Source: Actinomortierella ambigua (lineage: Eukaryota; Mortierellomycota; Mortierellomycetes; Mortierellales; Mortierellaceae). Taken from it: DNA of 64,000 nt. Shown in pieces: positions 1 to 10,833 of the stretch. The position numbers and the translations under genes were made by a program. The DNA lies in NCBI GenBank assembly GCA_016098155.1, contig JAAAJB010000078.1:21308-85307 (forward strand), read 5' to 3'. The notes beneath the pieces were generated by a model. That model did no database searches. It was not told the DNA's origin and worked only from the letters and a program-made list of their open reading frames with translations. Within the stretch, counting starts at the first letter, position 1, and the number at the start of each line of letters is the position of its first letter.

Positions 1-859
1 AGTAGCATGGAGCAACTTGGCACTGCCTATAGTATTATGAGCCAAAAGCCTATCAAACCTGAGTTTGGTGTAGGTGCCTATGGCCTGTGCCTCATGATTG
101 GATCTTACAAGGGTCATTATATCTACCACCACAGTATGTTACCAGCTCTCTGCATGGAATTATGAAATGGCCAATTATTTATATTCCACTAATGGACGTG
201 TTTATTATATACATACAAACACACATATTCATCTATTAGGCGGATCAGTCGTCGGATACACTTCCAATGTTGTCGTCTTCCCCAACGACGATCTCGCGAT
301 CATCAACCTATCGAACAACAACACCAACAGACTTCCAATCTGGCTCCCTTTCTATATTGCGGACGATGTCCTCAATCTTCCCAAAACTCAAGACTGGTTG
401 TTCGACGTGGCTCTCGAGGCCACCAAAAAGGCATACAAGGATGGCGGCGCAGAGAACCCTGCTGATATTGAGCGGGAATTTCCACCACAGATCAAGAACA
501 AGCCAGTAACTCGAGATATGGCAGACTTTGAAGGAACGTATGTCCATCCCGTGGCTGGCAGCGTGACATTCAAGCTGGCGAAGAAGAAAAAGACAGTCGA
601 CACGAAGGGCGACGAAGAGGAAGATGCGCTGGCATTCAACGCATTGAATTTCAAGGAATTCCTGGACCACTACCATTATGACTCCTTCCGTCTCCGAGTT
701 GATCAGGATGGAAGCAGGTTTTCAATGCTAGTTTCCTTCGTCACCGGATCCGATGGTTCAGTACAGCAATGCACTTTCCTGAGAGAGGAAGGACCGATGG
801 CCTACACCAAAGTACAGATGGATGGCAACACAGCTCCTCTCAAGGAAGAAATAAGATAG
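1..859 (+). CDS. beta-lactamase-like serine hydrolase, 3' part (cut by window edge)
   Basis: Exons 1..133 (5' end outside the window) and 240..859; intron 134..239 (GTATGT...TTAG). The first exon reads in frame from base 1. It matches the SAYGLG-type segment that precedes the last motif in the paralogues at 1704-3940 and 59765-61711. The intron splits the Ser codon of a His-Ser-Gly motif (HHS|GS), equivalent to the KTG/HxG motif of class C beta-lactamases and PBP-like hydrolases; the same split codon occurs in the two complete paralogues. Downstream is the family's C-terminal domain, with FPNDDLAIINLSNNN, YIADDVL and a HYHYDSFRLR segment. The catalytic SxxK exon lies left of the window. This family usually acts on amide or ester bonds; the substrate here is unknown. 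The next gene is a tandem paralogue. Confidence 0.85.
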
Positions 860-1703
860 ATATTCTTTGTATATCCCTCTCTCTTCTCTTACACTCTCTA
901 GTTGAGCCCTTGTTTTTCTTCTGTTCCTACAACAAGGTGGCGAATAGTCTTTTCTTGTCACCTACATATTTTTTTTTCTCTTGTAGCGTGAGCTAAAATC
1001 ATCAATGAATAACTCATCGAGCTCCTGTCACTGATTTAGTCAGCTCCTTGTCGAACGGAAAGGCGGCGCTTTTTGTTCAACAAGCAGTGGCTCTCTCGAT
1101 TTCTGTAGCAGCATTCACTGCTAGTCTATTACCAAGTCTAGACCAGAGAAAACGCACCCCCGTTGGGCTGTTGTTTGGACATTCCACATCAATGAAATGC
1201 TCTGTTTTTGCCTACCTATTGAGAGTCAGGGGATCGGCAGTGCGGTGAACTTTACCCGGAGGTGGCGAATTTAGGAATAAGCTACATGCACCAATGAATT
1301 CCAGGCACACTTCGAGAACGAGAGCATAGCCCAAAAAAAAAGAGGACGTAAGACAAAGTGAGGGCACTTTAGAGTTACCAAAAGCTCACATCACGTTGAA
1401 TCCGATGCCAAGAAAACTCGTTGTCTAACCTTGCTTCATGGTGGCAAGGATAAATAACACGAATATGGAGCGTTCGGATGCCACTCTACAGAGTGAATCT
1501 ATCGGAAGGTGACAAACAAGGTTACACCAAGTGGTAGATGACCTTGCATGCATGGACGATTGTGCCTGACCCTACAGCCCACTGTCTGGGACTTCCGACG
1601 AGTATTTAAATGAAGATCATTTCTGGTCTGTCATCCACACAGGACCTTCTCTTGAGTCTGTCTATCAATCTCAGGACCGTAGCTGCGCTTCAATTCCGTT
1701 AAG
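860..1703. other. intergenic region between tandem hydrolase paralogues
   Basis: 844 bases without a supportable gene. It holds the 3' flank of the upstream hydrolase and the promoter of the next one. The CT-rich stretch just before 1704 fits a 5' leader. Confidence 0.6.
1603..1610 (+). promoter_or_regulatory. TATA-like box upstream of the secreted hydrolase
   Basis: TATTTAAA lies 94 nt before the chosen ATG at 1704. The minus-strand paralogue has an A/T-rich TATA-like element at a similar distance (about 100 nt) from its ATG. Sequence match only. Confidence 0.4.
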
Positions 1704-2192
1704 ATGGTTCGTCTACACAGCAAATCTCGTTCGATCAGCCCCTTGACCCGGGCCATTCTCTTGGTAAGTGGGTGTTGACTAGCACCATGCCACCGTCAAT
1801 GTGTAATCTCCATCGTCTTTATAATGCGAGACAAAACTAGACGGGTTTCTTGACACTATCCTTTATTATATGCCGTTTCCTAGGGTCTTTTCTGCTCGCC
1901 TGCCGTGCTCACCATGGCTGCCGTTGATACTATTGATCCGGCACTCTTTGACAAGTGGACGAAGGATATTGAACAGGCTCGTCAAGGCCTTTGCATTCAG
2001 GGATCCAGTATCGTGGTCGTTCACAAAGGCAAGATTGTGTATGCTCAAGGATTCGGCAAGCGAAATGATAAGGACCCCTTTACACCTCACGTATGTGACC
2101 AAAAGACTTTTTTTCTATGATGTGGCCACTCCATGCGTTATTTTCCGGCTCTTGCAGAGTTTGACGATCCTTCTTCATTCTCCTTTTCGGTG

Positions 2193-2241
<49 letters not shown>

Positions 2242-3940
2242 GACTCTTTCAGCGATCGCTTCTATGACAAAAAGTTTTACGGCCGCTGCTGTTGGCGAAC
2301 TGGTTGCCAACAAAAAGGCCAGCTGGGATGTTCCCGTCAACAGCTACCTCCCCGAGTTTCAAACCAGTGATCCCCACTTGACCTCTGAGATCACCTTCGT
2401 GGATCTCCTTGCCCATCGAACTGTAAGTGGATACGGACCACCGTGGTGTAGTGTCTCAACTCTCAAGTTTCATTGAAGACTTGGTTGCAGGAGAACATAT
2501 GACAATCCTTTCTCTTTTTTTCATGAGCTGACTATCTGCATCCCTGTTCCTTTACATTCACATTTTTTTTTCACAGGGTCTTCCAGAGATTGGAAGGGAG
2601 TGGGTTCATCGGCCCGAGACCCGACTCGAGCTCATCAAGCAGCTCCGGTATCTGGAGCCAGCGGCGCCCATCCGGTCCAAGTACATCTACAGCGACAAGA
2701 CATTTACGGTGGCAGGAGAGGCCGCTGCGCGGATTGCAGGCAAGCCGTACGAACAGCTGGTGCTCGACACGGTGACGCGTCCGCTCGGAATGAACGAGAC
2801 CGGATTCTCGTTTCAAGAGCTCGCCAAGCGGGCCAACCACGCCGTGCCGTTCTCGTGCAAGAACTATGCTGCGGCCCAGCGGGGCGACATCCGGCGCACA
2901 CCGCTCGATAACGCCACCTACCATGATATGCCCGCCGGCGGCCTGTTCTCGAGCGGGATCGAGATGGCCAATTATGTCAAAGCGATCATGCACGATGGTG
3001 CCCTCGATGGCAAGCAGATCTTGAACAAGGAGAGCGTACAAAAGGTGCGCACGGCACACAACATCCTCCTCGGCAAGCTCTTTGCACCCGAGTTTAGCAT
3101 CACTGCTTATGGCCTGGGCTGGGGCGTCGGTACATACAGGGGCCACTTCCGTCTCTTCCACAGTATGTGAATGTTGTTCTTGTTATTGTTGTTGCAGTAA
3201 TGGCTTTGTTTTCGTGGGTTGGATCTTTGAAAAAAAAATGCGTCTATGGCAATTGGCAACTCTTGTATGCTTACAAGCATCAAACTCCCTCGACCCCATT
3301 TTTTGATTCCCACTTAGGCGGCGGTATCTTTGGCTATCGATCGTTCATGAATCTCTTCCCCGAAGACGACTTTGCGATTATCCACCTCTCCAACAACAAA
3401 ATCGACCAGCTCGTCGAATACGTTCCGTTCTACATTGCCGACGATGTCTTTCAACTGCCCAAGGAGCGAAACTGGTTTGAACTCGCTCGTCTCGACACCC
3501 CAGAGATGTTCCGACTCTATGGAAAGGAAGACCCAACCTACCTGGAGTTCCACTTCCCGCCCCAAGTGAAGAACAAGCCGCCCACCCGAAGACTCGCCGA
3601 CTTTGCTGGCAAGTACGATCACCCGGTGATTGGCAGTGTGAGCTTCAAGCGGGTCAAGGCCCCTGCGCGTTCCAACGCCGCCAAAGAGAATGAGACGGCC
3701 GACGCCTCGCCCGACGCGCAGCGCAGACACGATCCCGACCATGGCTATGCATTGGCGTTCCAGATGCGCGACTTTGAGGGTCTTCTAGAGCACTACCATT
3801 TCGACTCGTTCCGTCTTCGGATCATCAACGACGTTATCTCCTTCTCGGCCTTGGTCACTTTCTTGCCACACGAGGATGGAACTGTGAAGCAGTTCCGCTT
3901 CCTCAAGGACGATGGTACCTACGTGCTTAACAAGGTCTGA
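1704..3940 (+). CDS. secreted class-C beta-lactamase-like serine hydrolase
   Basis: Exons 1704..1763, 1884..2090, 2243..2422, 2577..3162, 3318..3940 give 551 residues. All introns are GT-AG and the frame is continuous. The first exon plus the start of exon 2 encode a basic N-terminus followed by a hydrophobic stretch (TRAILLGLFCSPAVLT), which looks like a signal peptide. This supports the ATG at 1704 rather than the internal Met just after it. Catalytic motifs are SxxK (S96-M-T-K99), then Y187-S-D189 where YxN is usual, and H344-S-G-G standing for KTG. Intron 2 contains a long (TC)n tract. The family covers beta-lactamases, D-aminopeptidases and esterases such as LACTB-like proteins; no substrate can be assigned. 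The Asn-to-Asp change in the second motif differs from the paralogue at 59765-61711. A closely spaced tandem paralogue precedes it. Confidence 0.9.
2195..2238. repeat. (TC)n microsatellite in intron 2 of the hydrolase
   Basis: Uninterrupted TC dinucleotides for about 44 bases, directly before the 3' splice site (CAAAG). It doubles as the polypyrimidine tract. Confidence 0.9.
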
Positions 3941-4321
3941 GGCAAGGGGTTTTGTTTTTTAATACTTTAGTGATGGATAGTGTTGCCTGCCCTTTCCCCC
4001 TAAAAAGGGAGGGCGGCAACCTTTAAAATATCGGGCATGCATAACACGCTGAAAAAATAAAATAATGTCAAATGATTTGAATTAAATTAGGGACAAGGAC
4101 AGCAGAATACGCGAAGCAGTTTCTCAAAAGTGATAAAGTCTGACCAAATATTTAGTTCATTTGTTGTACGTCCCAATGCGAACATACAACAAATCAAAAA
4201 TTTGGTGCGCAGAAGTTAGAGGCTTATTTCCGCCACATCTGTATTTCCAACGGCGGTTTTGGGGGCAATGCACACCAGCTTGTCGATTGCATTCGTTTTA
4301 TATTCTCTTCCCCCAAACACA
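3941..4321. other. intergenic, hydrolase 3' flank and nucleoporin promoter
   Basis: 381 A/T-rich bases. A hairpin-capable stretch (ccctttccccctaaaaagggaggg) lies around 3991-4014. No gene seen. Confidence 0.5.
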
Positions 4322-6238
4322 ATGCCAGTGTGCAATTACTTCCTGCAAGGAAGATGCAGGTTTGGCAACAGTTGCCACTTTGACCATCCGCAAGGTGGTG
4401 GTAGCAGATTTGGAAGCACATCATTTGGCGGAGGCGGAGGCGGTGGCGGCGGTGGTGGTGGTGGATTCGGCTCGTCCAACTCTTTTGCTGGTGAGTTTTT
4501 TCTTTCTTCACCAAGTTCGCGTTTTGATGGTGCTGTATTGCCAAGGTGGATGATGAAGCAAGGATTAGAGTGAGAGGGAAAAAAAACGTACTTAATGAAC
4601 TCTTTCTCTTATTTTATTCGCCATTTTCAAATAGCATTAAGCGCGGGAGGTGGAGGTGGAGGTGGATTTGGCGGCGGCGGAGGAGGAGGAGGCAAAGCTG
4701 GGAATGCCTCGGCCTTTGGATCCGCGTCTTCTGGAGACGGAAGGGGAGGAGGAGGAGGATTCGGTAACACTGGATCAGCCTTTGGAAATGCAGCAGGACG
4801 ACAGCCACAACAACAGCAGCAAACAGCTTTTGGTGGCGCAGGAGGAGGAGGAGGTGGAGCTGCAGGAGCAGGAGGGGCCAAGAAACTTTCCTTTGATGCC
4901 AAGACGATAGCAGAAGACTTGACCACGGACGTGGGCCGTCCTCTATACGAGTTTTCGAGTTTTGCGCCGGGCAAAGAGGAGCCGAACCTGATCACGGGCC
5001 AGGACCTGTCGCCAGACGAGTTGCGACTCATGTTCTACGAGGCCCGCAACCCACAAATGATCGCCGCCACTAGCGACTACAGCGGACTGAAGCGGATGGC
5101 AGAAGCGATGGGTGCGACCAATTACGAGATTGCCTTTGGTCAGAAGCTGAACCAGATTCAACAGTCCATGGAGCAAGAGGTCCACAAAATCATGCAGAAC
5201 CCACATGGCGCCTACACTCACTTTATGTCCAACATTCGAGGCAAGGATGGCGCAGGAGGAGCAGCGGCAACGACTGGCGGGAGCGCCTTTGGCTCGAACT
5301 CGACAGCGGGTGCTTCTGCCTTTGGTCAACCCTCTGCCTTTGGACAGCCCTCCACAGCCTCGGCTTTTGGTCAACCTTCCGCCTTTGGACAACCTTCCTC
5401 TTCAGCGTTTGGACAACCGTCTGCCTTTGGGGCCAATGCCGCCGCTGCCGGTGGATCGGCGTTTGGTCAGACAGCGACTCTTGGCTCGACACAGCCGAGC
5501 GCGTTTGGCGGCGGCGGTACGAGTGCATTCGGCTCCGGTGTGAGTGCCTTTGGATCAGGGGGCAACACGGCCGCGACAGGTAGTGCCTTTGGCGGCGCTG
5601 CCAACACGACTTCCACGACAAGTGCATTCGGTGGTGGTGGAGCAGGTAACAACAGTGCCTTTGGAGGAGCAGGCGCCACGACAAGTGCATTCGGTAACCC
5701 CCCAGCAACAGCAACGACAGCAGCAGCCACTCCGTTTGGGTCGACAGCGTTCGGACAGCCTTCCGCATTCGGGCAGACATCGGCATTGGGGGCTACAGCG
5801 GCAGGTGGTCAGCCCAATCAAGCGCCGTCGGCCTTTGGAACGACCAGCACTATGGGGCAACAAGCGTCGGCCTTTGGCAGTACCGCCTTTGGACAACCTC
5901 CAACCGCGCCAGCAAGTGCCTTTGGTGGCGGAAGCGCGTTTGGTGGAGGGGCACCTTCGACAGGATTTGGGCAACCGGCTACAGCCGGTGGCTCGGCTTT
6001 CGGACAGACGAGTACCCTTGGCTCGGCACTGGCTCAGGCCCCGGCTCCGGCTCCGGCTCCAGCTGGCGCGGGTGCGAACGATGCAAAAGCCGGTCTGCTC
6101 AAGATGGCCCAAACAGAGAGCCTCAAGATGTCGGGGCAGGGCGAACCTTTGAATGAGGACGAGGTTCAAGCCTTCCAGGCTGCCAAGTTTAGTCTCCGGC
6201 GCATTCCCGAGAAGGAACCTCCAGTCGAGCTTCGCTGA
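4322..6238 (+). CDS. NUP42: FG nucleoporin with CCCH zinc finger, Nup42/Amo1 type
   Basis: Exons 4322..4490 and 4635..6238, 590 residues. The N-terminus is a CCCH finger (C4-x7-C12-x5-C18-x3-H22) followed by a long Gly run, interrupted by the intron. A conserved helical block of about 110 residues follows (begins near KLSFDAKTIAEDL). Then come about 25 SAFG-type FG repeats with Ala/Gln/Thr spacers. The C-terminus FSLRRIPEKEPPVEL matches the Gle1-binding motif known from human NUP42 (F-x-GKIPE-x-PP pattern). In that family the protein sits at the cytoplasmic face of the nuclear pore and, with Gle1 and Dbp5, promotes mRNP remodelling during mRNA export. The start is the ATG just before the zinc finger; an in-frame upstream ATG exists (4259) but would add 21 residues unlike the family. 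Confidence 0.9.
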
Positions 6239-6604
6239 ATATGAGAGAGGAAGGGGGGGTGGGGGTGGGAGGAGAGAGCGTTCGATGTATCTTCGAAAAA
6301 AGCGGAGATAATTTTTTTCCTTTATGTTTTATGAGCGCGTTCTTCACCATACCCCTCCCTCAATCTTTGATCCCCATCGTTACGTTTGTTCTTCCACACT
6401 CCCCGCTTCTCTATCCATCATCACACTTGCCACTGCATTTTTTCTTGCTGTTACCTGCTCGCGTTTGACAAAAAAAAAGTGTATCATATTGAAAGTAAAC
6501 ATTTAAAAATAACAGCAACAACAACAACAACAACAGAAAACCACAATCATGACAAATAACCTGGAAAGTCTCGATGCTGTTTATTGGTCTTTATTTGATT
6601 TTGT
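6239..6604. other. short convergent intergenic region
   Basis: 366 bases between the stops of NUP42 (+) and GatC (-). They hold a G-rich run, pyrimidine-rich DNA and a short (CAA)n run near 6513-6535. No gene. Confidence 0.6.
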
Positions 6605-7567
6605 TCATTCTTGAGCTGTGGTCTTGTTGCCTGTTTGGACGACAAAGAAGTTGCCCTTGGAGTGTTTGGCACGTACCAACAATGCCTGCCTGTGTTTTAT
6701 CAAGTCTTGCTCATCTTGCTGGCTCAGTTTCTTCTTGTGACCACCACCACCACTACCAACATCCTCGCTACCTTCATCCTTTCCTTCATTGGATGGTCGT
6801 GTTTGTAATCCCGATCCATCATCGACAATCGAAACCAAACTTTGCACTCTAGTCCAATCCACAGTGCTGTTGTTGGACGAAGTAGATGTACTATTTCCAT
6901 CATCCGACCCTGTGCACGCCATGATGTGGATATGGTTCAGAAAGGTAGCCATCCGCACCAGGTCCTGCTCCAATTGAGCCACTCTTTTCGGATCCGAGGG
7001 CTTATCGAGCCTTGCGAGGCTTAGGATATGGTCCAAGGAAGGCGGTGGTGATGAGGCTGCATTACTGCTGGATGTATCGGTAGATTTTGGTGGGTGCAAT
7101 AGTGTCGCAATTGACCATGATGGCGTAGTAGACTAAAAGTGAGCAGTTTATGAAAAGTAGAGCGATGGTGAGGTTGGCTGTGACACGGCGTTCTGTAGAT
7201 CGTGAGCAATAGGCGCGGGGGGAGGTTAGGTGCTTACAAGTTCTGGGGTATCTTGCTCAAGCTCGTCAATCTCTTGCTGCGATTCTGCTCCAGGAAGAGA
7301 TGGGATGGCATGTTGTTTCGCTATTCTGCTTGTTGACAAGCTGGCTCGAGCCACCCTAGCAGGGATATCTGAAGACAAGGTCGATCATTCGAAATTGTGA
7401 GTCTCCAGGTTGTCGAGTTACTTTGTTGGATACACGACATGTTGAATTATGTTTTCTTCCGCGTTGGCGTTCTCTATTTTTTTTTTCAAAGGTGCCGTAC
7501 ATGTCAGTGTTTGTGTGCTTGTCGTAGAGCATCTGGTGAGTTGTCGCGATGCGAGATGTCGAAGCAT
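6605..7567 (-). CDS. gatC: glutamyl-tRNA(Gln) amidotransferase subunit C, mitochondrial
   Basis: Exons on the minus strand: 7567..7501, 7368..7238, 7132..6605; 241 residues. Exon 1 encodes a typical mitochondrial presequence (MLRHLASRQLTRCSTTS: basic, Ser/Thr/Leu rich). A fungal-type PSWSIATLLHPP segment follows, then the GatC helical core (LDHILSLARLDKPSDP... QLEQDLVRMATFLNHI). The C-terminus ends in KGNFFVVQTGN, the usual GatC ending (GFFVVPKV-like). GatC stabilises the GatCAB transamidase, which converts Glu-tRNA(Gln) to Gln-tRNA(Gln) in mitochondria. The protein is longer than bacterial GatC (about 100 residues) and human GATC (136), because of the presequence, a Ser-rich linker and a Gly/Lys-rich insertion. 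Exon 1 was chosen from presequence character and phase-1 splice compatibility and is less certain than exons 2 and 3. Confidence 0.8.
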
Positions 7568-8123
7568 GGTTAAGGCGTCGGAGGCGTGAAAGATGCATCC
7601 GATCAGGTTCTCCACGCACAGCGCACCAGTAGGACTGCTTTTTCGTCATGACAATTTGTGTCGAAGTGGGTTTATTGGGATCATCGCGCCGGCGCTTTCT
7701 CTCTACCTCTTCCTCTTTCTCTCGATCTTTCTCTTTCTTTCGACCTTTTGCACCGTTTGAGCGCTCTGTTTCTTTTGTGAGGGATTGCACATAAAAAAAA
7801 GAAGAAAAAAAAAGGGAATAGGGACTTCTCACCAGCCTGGTATTGCTGGATTCATGACAAACAGGTCCTGGAAAACAATGGAAGCAATCAAAAAGGGCAA
7901 CTTGGAACGGAGGAAATAGAAAAAGACTGATAAAAAGAAGACAACAAAAGGTGGGGTGTAAAGGGAAGATGAAATGCTAGACAAGACGTGGCTCGTGGTG
8001 GGGTTGAAGGTAGGTTGTTGGTAATGGGGAGGAGGGTCAAAGTGGGAAAACGAGAGTGTGAAGTTGGCTGATGAGTAGTAGTGGCCTGCAGCTCCGATGC
8101 TTTTTTAAAAATCCTTTGCATGC
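7568..8123. other. spacer between VAP and GatC genes
   Basis: 556 bases between two tandem minus-strand genes. On the minus strand it holds the VAP 3' flank and the T/C-rich 5' leader of GatC. No independent gene seen. Confidence 0.5.
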
Positions 8124-10096
8124 TTAGAAGAACAGCCAAGCAAAAATGAAGGCAATGAACGCAGCTGCAGCAACGTAGGAGGCGGGGTATCCTTGGGGCT
8201 GCTTCACTTGAACAGCCGTCATCGTTGGTGCTGTTGATGCAGCAGAAATCGGCTCGGTGCGGCGTTGACGGAGCTATTGATCCGGGTGTACAGCAAGAAG
8301 AAGTGGAGTGGTCAGATTCAGCACATTGTCGATGAGAGGGAGAGGGGGTAGTTAAAGTCCTTATTGTGGGGGGGGGGAGTGGGAGGGGAGAGGCCGCGGG
8401 GGGCCATGGTCTCCCGTCCCCCTTGATCCGGTCACTTACACTGTTAGCCTCCTGCTGCAGCTTCTCATTGGATGCACGGAGGTTTTGGATGATGTCCTTG
8501 GCCTGCTCAAGCTCGTGCTTCAGCACGACTACTGCTTCGTTAGAAACGTTAGAAACACCCGCGACAGGGGCGCCAATGGGGCTGGGCAACGAAGGGACCA
8601 CTGCTGCGGGCTCATCCACCGGCTCGGGGGCCGTTTCAACCCTTGTCACCGAGGAAAAGCTGCTAGTCGAGTAAGAAGGAGGGTGTTGAGGTTGTTGCTC
8701 GTCCTCTTCTTCCTTGATCTGGCCAATCTCGTGTTCAAGAGGTGGCAAGTACACACAGCGGATTTTCTTTTCGCGAATCTGATCCTTGGCATCCCGCTCG
8801 ACTGTTGGCCACTAGAACGACACAAAGAAAAACGGCATGCACAGATCATGGTTGCAACGGCACAAGAAGCATGTCGACGAAGGGAGGGAAGAAGGCGTTG
8901 GGGGAGGGGGGAGGAGAAGCCATGAAGGATTAGTCAGTGAGCATTGTCCAAATTTATAGGAGAGGGGGGGGGACAAGGTGCAGCAGCATTAACGGAAGCA
9001 CGAGAGCACTCGAACTGGTCGGGTCGGTGTGGTGTGCCTTTTTGATGTCCTTGCAGCCAAGAACGGTGGCATTCCTCGCCAAGCGTCTTAATTGTCCATC
9101 GTGTGAATCCCGAGCCTGCGATGCACTCCTGTCTCAATACAAAAAAAAAAAAAAAAGCACGCTCCTTCGCTCACGCCAGGTGTGGTGAGAAGGCCCCCGT
9201 CAACGTGTCGAGTAGGGGTGGGACAGTGAGCTTGGAGAGCAAGAGGAGGAGTTGGGCGGGGAAGGGGAAGGGGACGGTGTGGGTGGGATGGGTGGAGTGG
9301 AGGTGGGGTGGGAGAGAAACGCGATGGGCGCAAGGTCTTGGTCATCTTGCTGGCTGTCTGCTTGTCACCCATTCCTGCCGAGTCTGCCCATCCTGTAAGG
9401 TAGGGCAACGTAGACGTGGTTGGTTGGTTGGCTGGTTGGTTGCTTACCAAGTCAGCTGATGCCAGCTGCTCCCGCTCGGCGGTAATGGCGACGCTCTGCA
9501 CAAGGAACTTGTCCTTGCACTTGAAGTCGATTGGTGGATCTTCCTTCATCGCCTGCATTTGAACTGAACAGATGGCCATGTGGCAAGGGGAAAGAATACA
9601 TGTTGGAGCATGGTCAGGTCAGGTCAGGTCCAGCATCTTTGCAAGTTGAAACCACTCACACGCATGTCCATTGCCCTATCATCCTGTGTGGCGTATTATA
9701 TGTTTGAGCACCACTTTGTCCCCTTGTTCTTTACCTTGGACCTCGAGCGTCTGGCCGGGGCCGACGCGCCCCGAGTTGGGGCGAACACAGTACTGTTTGG
9801 GAGCTGTTGTCTTGACCTTGAAGGCGATGGGCAGCTGTGATGTGTTGCGGATAGACAGCGTCTGCTTGATGACGCCTGTCAGTGGCCCTAGAAGAGAATG
9901 AAATGGTACATGTACAAGTTTGTCCGTGAGCACATCGTTCCTTGGGTGGTTGGGTGGTTGGTTGATTGTCCGTCTCATTGTCTCTTGCTTGATGTCGCCA
10001 TGTCATGACTATGAAGATGAGGCATCATAAAAGAATAGAAAGAGAATGCTTACGGCGGAAGGCCAGCTGTGCTGAGGGATCGATTTCGATGGACAT
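8124..10096 (-). CDS. SCS2: VAMP-associated protein (VAP/Scs2), tail-anchored ER protein
   Basis: Minus-strand exons 10096..10054, 9887..9735, 9563..9448, 8811..8440, 8273..8124; 277 residues. The N-terminal MSP domain is clear: MSIEIDPSAQLAFRR, TLSIRNTSQLPIAFKVKTTA and PNSGRVGPGQTLEVQV. It continues with CKDKFLVQSVAI and the ending LASADLWPTVERDA...KIRCVYLPP. An acidic/Pro-rich linker and a coiled-coil segment (VVLKHELEQAKDIIQNLRAS) follow. The last exon gives a single membrane tail, YVAAAAFIAFIFAWLFF, at the very end, so the protein is tail-anchored. VAPs bind FFAT motifs and tether the ER to the plasma membrane and other organelles, affecting phosphoinositide and sterol handling. Intron 3 is unusually long (9447..8812, 636 nt). 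Its removal joins SADL directly to WPTV as in the family, so no exon seems missed there. Confidence 0.93.
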
Positions 10097-10833
10097 TATG
10101 GATGATGGGGGGAGGCGTGCAGGGAAAGGAGGAGTGAGGAGGAGGAAGGTGATGAAAGAAGAACAAAAAAAAGGCGGTAAGAATAAAGAGGAGTAACAAA
10201 GAAAAAAGAAGACTTGCTTTTTTTTTTTGCACGAGACAAAAAAGAACACAGCCCTCTCTCTCTCTATGGACCTACAATGATGTCCTCGCCTGCAAAGTAA
10301 AAAAGAGTGCGCGTATGAGAGTATGAGAGAGAGAGAGCTTTCACACGCCGAGTACAGGAGAGAGCTCTCTCATCTCATCCCCCACTCTCTCCCCCTGCTG
10401 TCGCAGCAATGCAACGATGGAAATGAACACCTTGATAAAGTGAACTCTGGCTCCTTCTTCTACTGCTGCTGCACATCCAGACTGGCTGCTTGCCACACGG
10501 GTACGAGACCGACTCCAAACTTCTTCTTCTTTGCACCAAAACAAAAAGGACGACACTGTACGTGGGTCTGTGCAATGAGACTGGCGGGTCAGCACCCCCC
10601 CCCACCTTCTCCATTGCATCGCTGTACATCGAGCCACACGCCTCGAATCGCTCGCGCTTGCCCCCCACCCCCCCTTTTTTTCCTGTCTTTCCCCCAAACA
10701 ACTCTTTTTCCTACTCTTCTCTTCTCTTTTTTTTTCCCACTTTCATACAAACCATTCCTTCTCCCTTTTTCTCACTCTCTCAGCCCTGTCTTCTTCGCTT
10801 GGGACAAAAGACTAAAGAAAGGAACATCGAGAT
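10097..10833. other. divergent promoter region, VAP (-) and WASP (+)
   Basis: 737 bases between two divergent starts. CT-rich stretches around 10,660-10,800 fit the WASP 5' leader; GA tracts near 10,325-10,345 and T runs near 10,220 also occur. No coding evidence. Confidence 0.5.

Noticed and set aside
8811..9448. Possible extra exon or nested gene in the long VAP intron
   Set aside because: Joining SADL to WPTV directly reproduces the conserved VAP sequence with matching phase, and the interval holds only G-rich, low-complexity DNA.
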